NCBI GenBank assembly: GCA_037443425.1
Contig: JBBIOI010000053.1
Coordinates: 1-22,266 of the forward strand
DNA from: JBBIOI01 sp037443425
Lineage (GTDB): Bacteria; Desulfobacterota; BSN033; UBA1163
Length of the DNA: 22,266 bases
Reading direction: 5' to 3'
Shown here: piece after piece, positions 14,325 through 21,958 of the stretch
Layout of the letters: every line of letters starts with the position of its first letter
Numbering within the stretch: position 1 is the first letter of the stretch
Made by a program: the position numbers and the translations under genes
Notes under the pieces: generated by a model
The model's database searches: none
The model's input: only the letters and a program-made list of their open reading frames with translations
Told to the model about the DNA's origin: nothing

Positions 14325-14389
14325 GATACAGCGTTGTATCAAAAGACAAAGGCGTCTCTTTATTATCGATTAATAAGGGACGCCTTTTT
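14325..14389 (+). promoter_or_regulatory. glnA leader: two hexaloop hairpins plus overlapping terminator, ANTAR-type antitermination element
   Basis: Hairpin 1: GATAC (14325-14329) and GTATC (14336-14340) enclose the hexaloop AGCGTT. Hairpin 2, three bases later: AGAC (14344-14347) and GTCT (14354-14357) enclose the hexaloop AAAGGC. Both loops have A at position 1 and G at position 4, the defining feature described for RNAs bound by ANTAR-domain antiterminators. The loop and 3' arm of hairpin 2 also form the left arm of the terminator below, so the two folds compete. The element begins just after the predicted sigma-54 start and ends about 30 bases before glnA. The pairing is read directly from sequence; the regulator is inferred. 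Confidence 0.65.
14348..14389 (+). terminator. Intrinsic terminator in the glnA leader
   Basis: AAAGGCGTCTCTT (14348-14360) pairs with 14375-14387 over 13 positions including one G-T, around a 14-base loop, and the 3' arm runs into a stretch of five T. It lies between the sigma-54 start and glnA, so unregulated transcripts should stop after about 70 nt. That short RNA could itself be functional. Confidence 0.75.
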
Positions 14390-14420
14390 AATTGAAAAGA
14401 TAAGAAGAAAGGAGTTGTTC

Positions 14421-15749
14421 ATGGATCAAGAAAAAGAAAACGTTTTAAGAATGGCAAGAGAGAATAATGTAAAATTTATCAGACTATGGTTCACAGATAT
14501 CCTCGGTTTTTTGAAAGGTTTTGCAATCACCATCGATGAGCTTGAGGGGGCGCTTGAAGAGGGTATGGGGTTTGATGGCTCTTCCATCCAGGGGTATGCC
14601 CGAATAGATGAGAGTGATATGATAGCAAAACCTGATCCAAAGACTTTTAGGATACTTCCCTGGAGACCAAAGGAAAATGCTGTTGCAAGGATGTTTGCAG
14701 ATATATATGAACCCGATGGGACACCTTATAAAGGTGATCCAAGGTGGGTACTAAGAAGGATGCTTAATAAGGCAAAAGAGAAAGGCTTCACCTTTTATGT
14801 CGGTCCTGAGCTTGAGTACTTTTATTTTAAAAACAGTGATGGTTGCCCCCAGATTCTTGACCGTGGTGGATACTTTGATCTTACACCCCTTGATGTAGCA
14901 ACTGAACTAAGACGAGAGACTATATTGACACTCGAGGCTATGGGTATCTCAGTTGAATACAGTCATCATGAAGTGGCTCCAAGCCAGCACGAGATTGATC
15001 TTCGATATACAGATGCATTGACCATGGCAGATAATGCAATGACCTATAGACTCGTGGTAAAAGAGATTGCTTTAAAACACGGAGTGTATGCTACTTTCAT
15101 GCCAAAACCCATCTTTGGTCAAAATGGGAGTGGAATGCATACGCATCAATCATTATTCAAAGGGGATAAGAATGCATTTTTTGATCCGGAGGATGAATAT
15201 CATTTATCAAAGACTGCAAAATCTTATATAGCGGGTTTACTAAAGCATTCGAGAGAGATTACATCTATAACCTCTCAATGGGTAAATTCATATAAAAGGC
15301 TTGTTCCGGGTTATGAAGCCCCTGTTTATATCTCGTGGGCAAGAAGAAATCGTTCTGCACTTGTTAGGGTCCCTATGTATAAACCTGGTAAAGAAAAGGC
15401 AACAAGGATCGAATTTCGTTCCCCTGATCCAGCTTGCAATCCTTATTTAGCCTTTGCTGTAATGCTTGCAGCTGGGCTTAAAGGAATTGAAGAAGGCTAT
15501 GAACTTCCACCGCCTGTTGAGGAGGATATCTTTGAGATGTCTGAAGAGGAAAGGAAAAGGCATGGGATTGAATCTCTTCCAGGTAGTCTTTATGAAGCCA
15601 TTCAAGAGACCGAGAAGAGTGAATTGGTTAGAGAAACACTCGGCGATCATATATTTCAAAAATTTATTCAGAACAAAAAGATTGAGTGGGACCAATATAG
15701 GACACACGTCTCTCAATACGAATTGGAGAAATATCTACCAATACTTTAA
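14421..15749 (+). CDS. glnA: Glutamine synthetase type I, GSI-alpha
   Basis: ATP-dependent synthesis of glutamine from glutamate and ammonium; cytosolic dodecamer in this family. The true start is the ATG at 14421 with AAAGGAG upstream, giving 442 residues. The longer frame from the TTG at 14334 runs through the leader hairpins. Signatures: EEGMGFDGSSIQGYARIDESDM (47-67), the metal-ligand segment YVGPELEYFYF, HHEVAPSQHEID, the ATP-binding KPIFGQNGSGMHTHQSLF, and RVPMYKPGKEKATRIEFRSPDPACNPYLAFAVMLAAG. The arginine in GYARIDESD matches the feedback-inhibition arginine of Bacillus GlnA. The adenylylation motif NLYDLPPEE of GSI-beta is replaced by VEEDIFEMSEE, and the length also fits GSI-alpha, so control by GlnE is not expected. 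The glutamate synthase genes follow, starting 11 bases after its stop. Confidence 0.97.
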   Translation: MDQEKENVLRMARENNVKFIRLWFTDILGFLKGFAITIDELEGALEEGMGFDGSSIQGYARIDESDMIAKPDPKTFRILPWRPKENAVARMFADIYEPDGTPYKGDPRWVLRRMLNKAKEKGFTFYVGPELEYFYFKNSDGCPQILDRGGYFDLTPLDVATELRRETILTLEAMGISVEYSHHEVAPSQHEIDLRYTDALTMADNAMTYRLVVKEIALKHGVYATFMPKPIFGQNGSGMHTHQSLFKGDKNAFFDPEDEYHLSKTAKSYIAGLLKHSREITSITSQWVNSYKRLVPGYEAPVYISWARRNRSALVRVPMYKPGKEKATRIEFRSPDPACNPYLAFAVMLAAGLKGIEEGYELPPPVEEDIFEMSEEERKRHGIESLPGSLYEAIQETEKSELVRETLGDHIFQKFIQNKKIEWDQYRTHVSQYELEKYLPIL

Positions 15750-15760
15750 GGAGAAAAAAA

Positions 15761-16933
15761 ATGGATAGACAGAGAAGATGGCTTGAAAAGGATATCTCAG
15801 GTTGCTCAATCTCAGGTTTTATATGTGAGGATGGAAATAGAGTAAGTGGAGAGACAATTATAAGATCAATAGCCTTGATGAATGAACGTTCAAATGGGCT
15901 TGGAGGTGGATTTGCTGGATATGGAATATATCCTGAAATGAAGGATTTTTATGCATTTCATTTGATGTATGATGATCAACAGGCAAAAGAGGAGGGAGAA
16001 AAGGTTTTAAATGAAGCCCTCATTATAGAGTTGCAAGAGAAGATTCCCACTCGAAAGACAAAAGGGATTTATAATCCACCCATACTTATGAGGTATTTTG
16101 CAAAAGTTGATGAAGGAAGGCTCTACGATCTGGAGATTTCTGAAGAGGACTATATTATCCAGACAGTAATGAGAATTAACTCAAACATTAAAGGGGCATA
16201 TGTATTTTCAAGTGGTAAAAATATGGGTGCATTTAAAGCGGTTGGGTTTCCTGATGCGGTTGGACGATTCTATCGGCTTGAAGAGTATGAAGGTTATATA
16301 TGGATTGCTCATGGCCGTTTCCCTACAAATACTCCGGGCTGGTGGGGTGGAGCCCACCCCTTTACCCTTCTCGATTTTTCAGTTGTCCATAATGGTGAGA
16401 TATCTTCATACGGGATAAATAAGAGATATCTTGAAATGTTCGGTTATAAATGCACGTTGATGACTGATACAGAGGTTATGACATATCTTTTTGACCTTCT
16501 TTTAAGGAGACATCGCCTTCCGGTTGAGATAGCCTGTATGGCACTTGCTCCACCTACATGGAGAGAGATCGATTATAAAAATGAGAAAATGGAGCTTCAA
16601 AAGGCCATAAGGATAGTTTATGGAAGTGCACTTGTAAATGGACCATTTGCAATTTTACTTGCCCATAATAAAGGATTGATTGGGCTTAATGATAGATTAA
16701 AACTTAGACCTCTTGTTGCTGCCCGTAAGGATAATGTCCTTTATATTTCGAGTGAAGAGTCAGGGATAAGAGAGATATGTCCATCTCCAGAAAAGGTCTG
16801 GGCTCCAAAGGCTGGGGAGCCTGTTATGGGGTGGATAAAGGAGGAAGAAAAGGGTGAATTTGAGCTATATAGAACCAGAATTTCAGATAGAGAGAAATCC
16901 CAATCGGTGCATACAGTGTCGAGTCTGTGTTAG
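15761..16933 (+). CDS. Glutamate synthase, glutaminase subunit (class II amidotransferase, archaeal-type GltB1)
   Basis: Releases ammonia from glutamine for the synthase subunit. It has 390 residues. The N-terminal nucleophile is Cys15 in DISGCSISGF, so a 14-residue propeptide would have to be removed, as in other class II enzymes. Further motifs are NERSNGLGGGFAGYGIYPE, HGRFPTNTPGWWGGAHPFTLLDFSVVHNGEISSY (the substrate loop corresponding to SRFSTNT...HNGEINT in GltB), MTDTEVMTYLFD and the late VWAPKAGEPV. A good site (AAGGAG) precedes the ATG. The final 26 codons overlap the next gene in another frame and carry no family-like sequence after WIKEEEKG. A shifted or lost stop is possible. It follows glnA at 11 bases, coupling the glutamine maker to its user. 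Confidence 0.9.
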   Translation: MDRQRRWLEKDISGCSISGFICEDGNRVSGETIIRSIALMNERSNGLGGGFAGYGIYPEMKDFYAFHLMYDDQQAKEEGEKVLNEALIIELQEKIPTRKTKGIYNPPILMRYFAKVDEGRLYDLEISEEDYIIQTVMRINSNIKGAYVFSSGKNMGAFKAVGFPDAVGRFYRLEEYEGYIWIAHGRFPTNTPGWWGGAHPFTLLDFSVVHNGEISSYGINKRYLEMFGYKCTLMTDTEVMTYLFDLLLRRHRLPVEIACMALAPPTWREIDYKNEKMELQKAIRIVYGSALVNGPFAILLAHNKGLIGLNDRLKLRPLVAARKDNVLYISSEESGIREICPSPEKVWAPKAGEPVMGWIKEEEKGEFELYRTRISDREKSQSVHTVSSLC

Positions 16934-18368
16934 GCAATGTGCATTCGATGTGCATTCATATGACCCAGAGGATGATGAGATAACCTCTCGGGAAGAATCC
17001 TGTGTAGGATGTCATCGTTGTGTAACACTCTGTCCGACCAATGCACTTACAGTGAGAAAAAACAGGCTTGAATTCAAAACACATGCTAATTGGTCAGATT
17101 TGGCGATTCGTAATATATACAAACAATCAGAAACAGGTGGTGTCCTACTTACAGGTATGGGTAATGATAGACCATATCCAATCTACTGGGACCACCTACT
17201 TCTTAATGCCAGTCAGGTTACTAATCCATCCATTGATCCACTAAGAGAACCTATGGAGCTAAGGACTTACCTTGGGAAAAAACCTGAAAGACTCGAGCTG
17301 GATCTGAATGGAGAGGTTCCTCAAGTAAAAGGGAAGTTACCACCTCAATTGAAATTAGAGACCCCTATTCTTTTTTCAGCTATGTCCTATGGAGCTATCA
17401 GTTATAACGCATGTGAAGCCCTTGCAAGAGCAGCAGAGATTTTGGGAATTTATTACAACACAGGCGAGGGTGGATTACATCCAAATTTATATAAATATGG
17501 CAAAAATACTATTGTCCAGGTTGCCTCAGGTCGATTTGGGGTCCATAAAGAGTACCTTGATACAGCAGCAGCTATTGAAATCAAGATTGGGCAGGGAGCA
17601 AAGCCTGGTATCGGTGGCCATCTTCCCGGGGAAAAAGTTTCAGAGGACATCTCGAAGACGAGGATGATTCCTAAGGGCACAGATGCCCTTTCCCCTGCCC
17701 CTCAGCATGATATCTATTCTATAGAAGATTTAAGGATGCTTATCTTTGCTTTAAAGGAGGCAACTCGCTATACAAAACCGATCTCTGTTAAGATTGCTGC
17801 AGTCCATAACTCTGCAGCTATTGCCTCAGGCATTGTAAGGGCAGGGGCTGATATAGTTGCAATAGATGGTTTTCGAGGGGGAACAGGTGCGGCCCCAACT
17901 GTTATACGAGATAATGTGGGCATTCCCATAGAATTTGCCCTTGCAGCTGTAGATCAACGATTAAGAGAAGAGGGGATCCGACATCAGGCTTCCATTGTAG
18001 TAGCTGGAGGATTTAGGAACAGTGCAGATATATTCAAGGCTATTGCACTCGGGGCTGATGCTGTCTATATTGGTACAGCAGCCCTTATAGCCATGGGATG
18101 TCATATGTGCCAGAAATGTTACACTGGAAAGTGTAATTGGGGGATTGCTACACAGGATCCTTATCTTTCAAAAAGACTAAACCCTGACATTGCGACCGAA
18201 AGGTTGGTAAATCTTATAAATGCATGGAGTCATGAGATTAAGGAAATGCTTGGGGGTATGGGGATAAATGCCATTGAATCTCTCAGGGGTAACAGGCTGG
18301 CATTAAGAGGGATTGGGCTTACAGATACAGAGCTTGATATTCTTGGGGTTTTGCCAGCAGGGAGATAG
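16854..18368 (+). CDS. Glutamate synthase, FMN-binding synthase subunit with N-terminal ferredoxin domain (archaeal-type GltB2)
   Basis: Reductive transfer of ammonia to 2-oxoglutarate, making glutamate. It has 504 residues. The first 65 hold a two-cluster ferredoxin: Cys19, 22, 25, 29 and Cys50, 53, 56, 60. The rest is a (beta/alpha)8 FMN barrel with FSAMSYGAISYNACEALARAA, NTGEGGLHP, GQGAKPGIGGHLPGEKV, LSPAPQHDIYSIEDL, ISVKIAAVHN, VAIDGFRGGTGAAP, VVAGGFRNSADIFKAIALGADAVYIGTA and the Fe-S loop CHMCQKCYTGKCNWGIATQDP. The GTG at 16854 has AAAGGAGG nine bases upstream and lies inside the 3' end of the glutaminase gene (80-base overlap). Electrons probably come from the ferredoxin and flavoprotein encoded downstream rather than from a fused GltD. 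Confidence 0.93.
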   Translation: MNLSYIEPEFQIERNPNRCIQCRVCVRQCAFDVHSYDPEDDEITSREESCVGCHRCVTLCPTNALTVRKNRLEFKTHANWSDLAIRNIYKQSETGGVLLTGMGNDRPYPIYWDHLLLNASQVTNPSIDPLREPMELRTYLGKKPERLELDLNGEVPQVKGKLPPQLKLETPILFSAMSYGAISYNACEALARAAEILGIYYNTGEGGLHPNLYKYGKNTIVQVASGRFGVHKEYLDTAAAIEIKIGQGAKPGIGGHLPGEKVSEDISKTRMIPKGTDALSPAPQHDIYSIEDLRMLIFALKEATRYTKPISVKIAAVHNSAAIASGIVRAGADIVAIDGFRGGTGAAPTVIRDNVGIPIEFALAAVDQRLREEGIRHQASIVVAGGFRNSADIFKAIALGADAVYIGTAALIAMGCHMCQKCYTGKCNWGIATQDPYLSKRLNPDIATERLVNLINAWSHEIKEMLGGMGINAIESLRGNRLALRGIGLTDTELDILGVLPAGR

Positions 18369-18456
18369 GGAATTATAGCAGCATAGATGGCTAATATCAA
18401 CTTATCAATACTGAATTAAAAAATGAGGATAACATAAAGTTGAAAAGGTCAATAAT

Positions 18457-18897
18457 ATGAAGAGGATATTTGTTAAAGAGGAAGTATGTATAGGATGCCG
18501 GCTTTGTGAAATCTATTGTATCGTTGAACACTCAAAGTCAAAAGATATCCTAAAGGTCTTTAAGAAAGAGAAGCATAGGGGAGTTTCGAGGATCATCGTC
18601 GAAGAGAAAGGGCCTATCTCATTCGGTCTTCAGTGTCGGCACTGTGACGAACCATATTGTCTTGAGGCCTGTATGAGCGGGGCCATTTATCGAGATGAGA
18701 AAACTGGGGCAATTCTCCATGAAAGAGAAAAATGTGTTGGTTGCTGGATGTGTATCATGGTGTGCCCATTGGGTGCCATTCAGAGGGAATTAAATGATAG
18801 AAAGATTTCATCCAAATGTGACCTATGCATTGGAAGAAAGACCCCTATATGCGTTGAACGGTGTCCAAATCAGGCATTATCTTTGAGAGAGGTTTAA
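18457..18897 (+). CDS. Four-cluster [4Fe-4S] ferredoxin, HycB/DMSO-reductase-B-like electron carrier
   Basis: A small electron-transfer subunit of 146 residues with 16 cysteines in four groups: 11, 14, 17, 21; 60, 63, 68, 72; 93, 96, 99, 103; and 121, 124, 132, 136. This arrangement is that of the HycB/CooF/DmsB polyferredoxin family, holding four [4Fe-4S] clusters. No signal peptide, so cytosolic. The ATG at 18457 has AAAAGG upstream. It sits between the FMN subunit and the FAD oxidoreductase of glutamate synthase and probably carries electrons from the latter to the former. An 88-base gap before it holds no clear promoter or terminator, so it is likely co-transcribed. Confidence 0.88.
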   Translation: MKRIFVKEEVCIGCRLCEIYCIVEHSKSKDILKVFKKEKHRGVSRIIVEEKGPISFGLQCRHCDEPYCLEACMSGAIYRDEKTGAILHEREKCVGCWMCIMVCPLGAIQRELNDRKISSKCDLCIGRKTPICVERCPNQALSLREV

Positions 18898-18903
18898 TTT
18901 AAG

Positions 18904-20169
18904 ATGAAGATTGTTATTATTGGTAATTCAGCTGCTGCCTCAGGAGCAATAGAGGCCATAAGAGAAAAAAATCAAACTCATGAGATTATTATAATCTCTG
19001 ATGAGCCGTATCATATCTATTCAAGGCCTCTTATTTCCTACCTTCTATCCGATGAGATTAAACCCTCGCAGATATTCTATCGTCCATTAAATTTTTATGA
19101 AAAGAATAAGGTTAAACATATTCTGGGAAAGAGGGTCAAAAAGGTTTTATTTGAAGAGAAAAAGGTTCTTTTAGAAGATGAGAAAGAGATATATTTTGAT
19201 AAGCTTATTATTGCTTCAGGAGGGACTCCATTTGTGCCCGAAATAAAGGGAATTGATAAAGAGGGTGTTTTTCGTTTTACAAAACTTGATGATGCAAAGG
19301 CGATCTCATCTTATCTTAAAAATGTTAAAAGGGCTCTGGTAATAGGAGGTGGACTTATAGGGATTAAAGCAGCCGAGGCATTAAAGAAGAGAAACAAGGA
19401 GGTTACTATAGTTGAACTCGCAAGACATATCCTGAGCCTGACACTGGATGAAACAGCATCATCGATTCTTGAAAAGGCTTTACAAAAAGAAGGAGTGAAA
19501 GTGATTACTTCCAACACGGTGGAAGAAATAATAGGTAATTCCCATGTAAATTCTGTGAGGCTTGCAGATGGTAGGAAAGTTGAGACAGATATGGTCGTCG
19601 TAGCTATTGGTGTTACACCGAATATCGAGCCCTTTAAGGAGAGTGGCCTTCATGTTGAAAAAGGTATTATTGTGAACGAAAGAATGGAGACTAATATAAA
19701 AGATGTATATGCAGCCGGTGATGTTACAGAAGCATTTGACAAAATCTTATGTAGATATAGAACCATTCCAATATGGCCCAACGCCTATCATCAGGGTAAG
19801 GTTGCGGGTAGACAGATTATTGGTGATGAAGGATACATCTATAGAGGTGGTTTTATGATGAATTCAATAGAGATAGCAAATATTCCAACCATCTCGGTCG
19901 GTGTAGTTAATCCTCCTCCTGAGGATGGATATGAAATTATTAAAAAGATTGATAAAAATTCAAATTCATATCGAAAGATCATTATAAAAGAAGATTCTAT
20001 CGTAGGGGCACTGTTTATGGGTAATATTGATCGTGCAGGTATTATAACAGGTCTATTGAAGGATGGTATAAGGATAAGGAAATTTAGAAGGGAATTACTT
20101 GAGGATTCATTTGGTCTTATTTCATTGCCAAAAGAGATAAGAAAGGAGAGGATTTTAGGTATCAGATGA
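18904..20169 (+). CDS. FAD/NAD(P)-dependent oxidoreductase, probable electron-input subunit of glutamate synthase
   Basis: Pyridine-nucleotide-disulfide-oxidoreductase-fold flavoprotein of 421 residues. Motifs: FAD-binding strand VIIGNSAAASGAIEAIR (4-20, with GNSAAA instead of GxGxxG), the loop YHIYSRPLISYLL, the NAD(P)-binding strand ALVIGGGLIGIKAAEAL (about 142-158), VAIGVTPN and the second FAD motif VYAAGDVTEA (about 269-278). No redox-active CxxxxC disulfide is seen, so it resembles the NirB/rubredoxin-reductase type. It starts six bases after the ferredoxin stop and overlaps the next gene by 4 bases (ATGA), so it is firmly in the glutamate synthase operon. Likely it oxidises NAD(P)H and passes electrons to the ferredoxin. 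Choice of NADH or NADPH cannot be decided. Confidence 0.88.
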   Translation: MKIVIIGNSAAASGAIEAIREKNQTHEIIIISDEPYHIYSRPLISYLLSDEIKPSQIFYRPLNFYEKNKVKHILGKRVKKVLFEEKKVLLEDEKEIYFDKLIIASGGTPFVPEIKGIDKEGVFRFTKLDDAKAISSYLKNVKRALVIGGGLIGIKAAEALKKRNKEVTIVELARHILSLTLDETASSILEKALQKEGVKVITSNTVEEIIGNSHVNSVRLADGRKVETDMVVVAIGVTPNIEPFKESGLHVEKGIIVNERMETNIKDVYAAGDVTEAFDKILCRYRTIPIWPNAYHQGKVAGRQIIGDEGYIYRGGFMMNSIEIANIPTISVGVVNPPPEDGYEIIKKIDKNSNSYRKIIIKEDSIVGALFMGNIDRAGIITGLLKDGIRIRKFRRELLEDSFGLISLPKEIRKERILGIR

Positions 20170-20906
20170 GAAGGTTTGAAATAGATTCAAAAAATCTACA
20201 TTATAAAGAACTCAATGAAAAGATTCATGAGGCAATTTTAAAAGGGGCAAAAGATATATTTTTACGTAATGTAAATGGACAAAGATATATTGGAGATGGG
20301 ATTAGAGGGAATATAAAGATTTGGATTGATGGGGTTTCAGGAAATGACCTTGGTGCCTTCATGGATGGTCCTACGATTATCGCTTTATCAAACGCACAGG
20401 ATGCAATCGCAAATACAATGAATAGTGGAAAGATCGTCATTCATGGAGATGCAGGCGATGTACTTGGTTACGGGATGAGAGGAGGGAAACTCTTCATCCG
20501 TGGTAATGTAGGATATCGAGTTGGTATTCATATGAAGGCATTTAAAAAACAGGTCCCCTTAATCATTATTGGTAATACCGCTCAGGATTTCCTTGGTGAA
20601 TATCAGGCCGGAGGCGTGATAATCCTTTTAGGACTGGATAGGAATGGCAGACCCTTGGCAGGAAATTATATCGGGACTGGAATGCATGGTGGTGTGATAT
20701 ATGTCAGAGGCGATATAGACCCATTCCAGATAGGAAAAGAAGTATCTATCCTACCTATTGATAAGACTGATGAAGAACGGTTGAGAATCTACCTTAAAGA
20801 GTATTGTGAAGAGTTTTCTTTGCCCCTCGAAGAGGTATTGAGGGATAAATTTATTAAACTTTTACCTCTCCATCTACGACCTTATGGAAAGATTTATGCC
20901 TATTAA
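20166..20906 (+). CDS. Glutamate synthase GXGXG-domain subunit (archaeal-type GltB3)
   Basis: Corresponds to the C-terminal right-handed beta-helix domain of bacterial GltB, here as a separate 246-residue protein that should pack against the FMN subunit. The repeat region runs from about 50 to 200 with GXGXG-type turns: GIRGNIKIWIDGVSGNDLGAFM, SGKIVIHGDAGDVLGYGMRGGKLFIRGNVGYRVGIHM, DFLGEYQAGGVIILLGLD, and GNYIGTGMHGGVIYVRGD. The ATG overlaps the upstream TGA (ATGA), a translational-coupling arrangement. Its C-terminal 45 residues are charged and helical. With the genes at 15761, 16854, 18457 and 18904 it completes a five-part glutamate synthase. Confidence 0.92.
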   Translation: MRRFEIDSKNLHYKELNEKIHEAILKGAKDIFLRNVNGQRYIGDGIRGNIKIWIDGVSGNDLGAFMDGPTIIALSNAQDAIANTMNSGKIVIHGDAGDVLGYGMRGGKLFIRGNVGYRVGIHMKAFKKQVPLIIIGNTAQDFLGEYQAGGVIILLGLDRNGRPLAGNYIGTGMHGGVIYVRGDIDPFQIGKEVSILPIDKTDEERLRIYLKEYCEEFSLPLEEVLRDKFIKLLPLHLRPYGKIYAY

Positions 20907-20933
20907 GGGATAATAAAAAAGGAGGGCCATTTG

Positions 20934-21170
20934 ATGGAAGATGGAACATATTTAAAGATAATAAAATCAGTTAAAAAGGAGGAAGAACCATGCCTTGACC
21001 CTTTTAGACGTTTTAAAGGGGTGGTCTTAAATATAACAGAAAATACAATTTTATGTATCAATCGCCTCATACAATTGGAGTTAGAAAAAAGATCTCCTTC
21101 TCCAAATGTTCTTGAGGATTACTATTTGATCCAGCACTATCTCTGTTTTCTTAAAAATCTATGTATATGA
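20934..21170 (+). CDS. Small protein of unknown function at the end of the glutamate synthase operon
   Basis: I recognise no family. The ATG at 20934 has a strong GGAGG eight bases upstream, and a TTG three bases earlier is less well spaced, so I give 78 residues. The gene follows the GXGXG subunit by 27 bases on the same strand, so it is probably in the operon. The sequence is mixed charged and hydrophobic, with FRRFKGVVLNITENTILCINRLIQLELEKR and YYLIQHYLCFLKNLC forming likely amphipathic helices. It has four cysteines but no CxxC motif, no signal peptide and no clear membrane helix. No terminator is visible in the 17 bases separating it from the convergent gene. Confidence 0.6.
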   Translation: MEDGTYLKIIKSVKKEEEPCLDPFRRFKGVVLNITENTILCINRLIQLELEKRSPSPNVLEDYYLIQHYLCFLKNLCI

Positions 21171-21187
21171 GAGAAGTACCTTCAACG

Positions 21188-21943
21188 TCAATTTGTTATT
21201 AGGGCTGAGTTTTTAACCAATTTTTCCTCTTCCAATTTTATCTCTCCATTTACTCCGATCTTAACCTTTTTAAGATTGATTTCTTTTGCTGAAGCCGCTA
21301 TAGCATTTTCAACAGCCATAACTATTCCAAAACAGCATGGTACTTCCATATAAGTGACTAATATATTTTTAATTGGATTTTGTTTCAATATTTCAGTCAG
21401 TTTCTCCTTATAGAACTGATTATCATCGAGCTTTGGGCAACCAATAACGAGTTTCCTTCCATTGAGAAAGTCCTTATGAAAATCGGGATAAGCAAAAGCT
21501 ACACAATCTGCACAGATCAATAAGTCCTTATTCTGGAAATATGGAACCTGGATAGGAACGAGTTTTAATTGAACTGGCCAGTTAGAAAGCGTTGAAGACG
21601 ATTTTTGGGTAATATTCCTATTATCATCTATTTTTGAGGTACTAAATTCAATTGGTCTGGATGAGGGACACCCAGGATATGACATTTTCATTTCAGCTTT
21701 TCTTTCATTTTGAAGGTGATGTTCTATGGCCTTTTCATCAAATTCTTCAGCCTCTCTTTCTATGATAGTAATCGCATCTTCAGGGCAGTGGCCAAGACAT
21801 GCCCCAAGTCCATCGCAGAATTTATCACTTATAAGCCTTGCCTTACCATCAATAATTCGTAAAGCACCTTCAGCGCAGTTAGGTATGCAAAGCCCACAAC
21901 CCGTACATTTTTCCTCATCAATCTTTACAATCTTCCTTCTCAT
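21188..21943 (-). CDS. Iron-sulfur protein with N-terminal ferredoxin domain, cysteine-rich, anaerobe type
   Basis: Probable cytosolic redox protein; the specific partner is unknown. I start at the ATG (21943-21941), 251 residues. A GTG immediately before it is also possible, both served by AGGAGG at 21953-21958. The ferredoxin domain has one full cluster motif (Cys13, 16, 19, 23) and a second with only three cysteines (Cys43, 49, 53 in CDGLGACLGHC), so it may hold one [4Fe-4S] and one three-ligand cluster. The rest has scattered conserved-looking cysteines: YPGCPSS, LLICADCVAFAYPDFH, LVIGCPKLDD and MEVPCCFG. This pattern is familiar from uncharacterised 4Fe-4S proteins of anaerobic Bacteria and Archaea. 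It is the only gene facing the other way, convergent with the glutamate synthase operon, and is probably a separate unit. Confidence 0.85.
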   Translation of the reverse strand: MRRKIVKIDEEKCTGCGLCIPNCAEGALRIIDGKARLISDKFCDGLGACLGHCPEDAITIIEREAEEFDEKAIEHHLQNERKAEMKMSYPGCPSSRPIEFSTSKIDDNRNITQKSSSTLSNWPVQLKLVPIQVPYFQNKDLLICADCVAFAYPDFHKDFLNGRKLVIGCPKLDDNQFYKEKLTEILKQNPIKNILVTYMEVPCCFGIVMAVENAIAASAKEINLKKVKIGVNGEIKLEEEKLVKNSALITN

Positions 21944-21958
21944 CACTATTTACCTCCT

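Noticed and set aside
14334..14420. TTG start extending glnA by 29 codons
   Set aside because: It runs through both leader hairpins and the terminator, has no ribosome site, and family members start at the ATG at 14421, which has AAAGGAG.
15447..15768. Overlapping frames on both strands at the end of glnA
   Set aside because: They are shadows of the conserved glnA C-terminus, with low-complexity basic translations.
16200..16418. Alternative-frame ORF within the glutaminase gene
   Set aside because: It overlaps clearly conserved GltB1 motifs in the correct frame and has no recognisable content.
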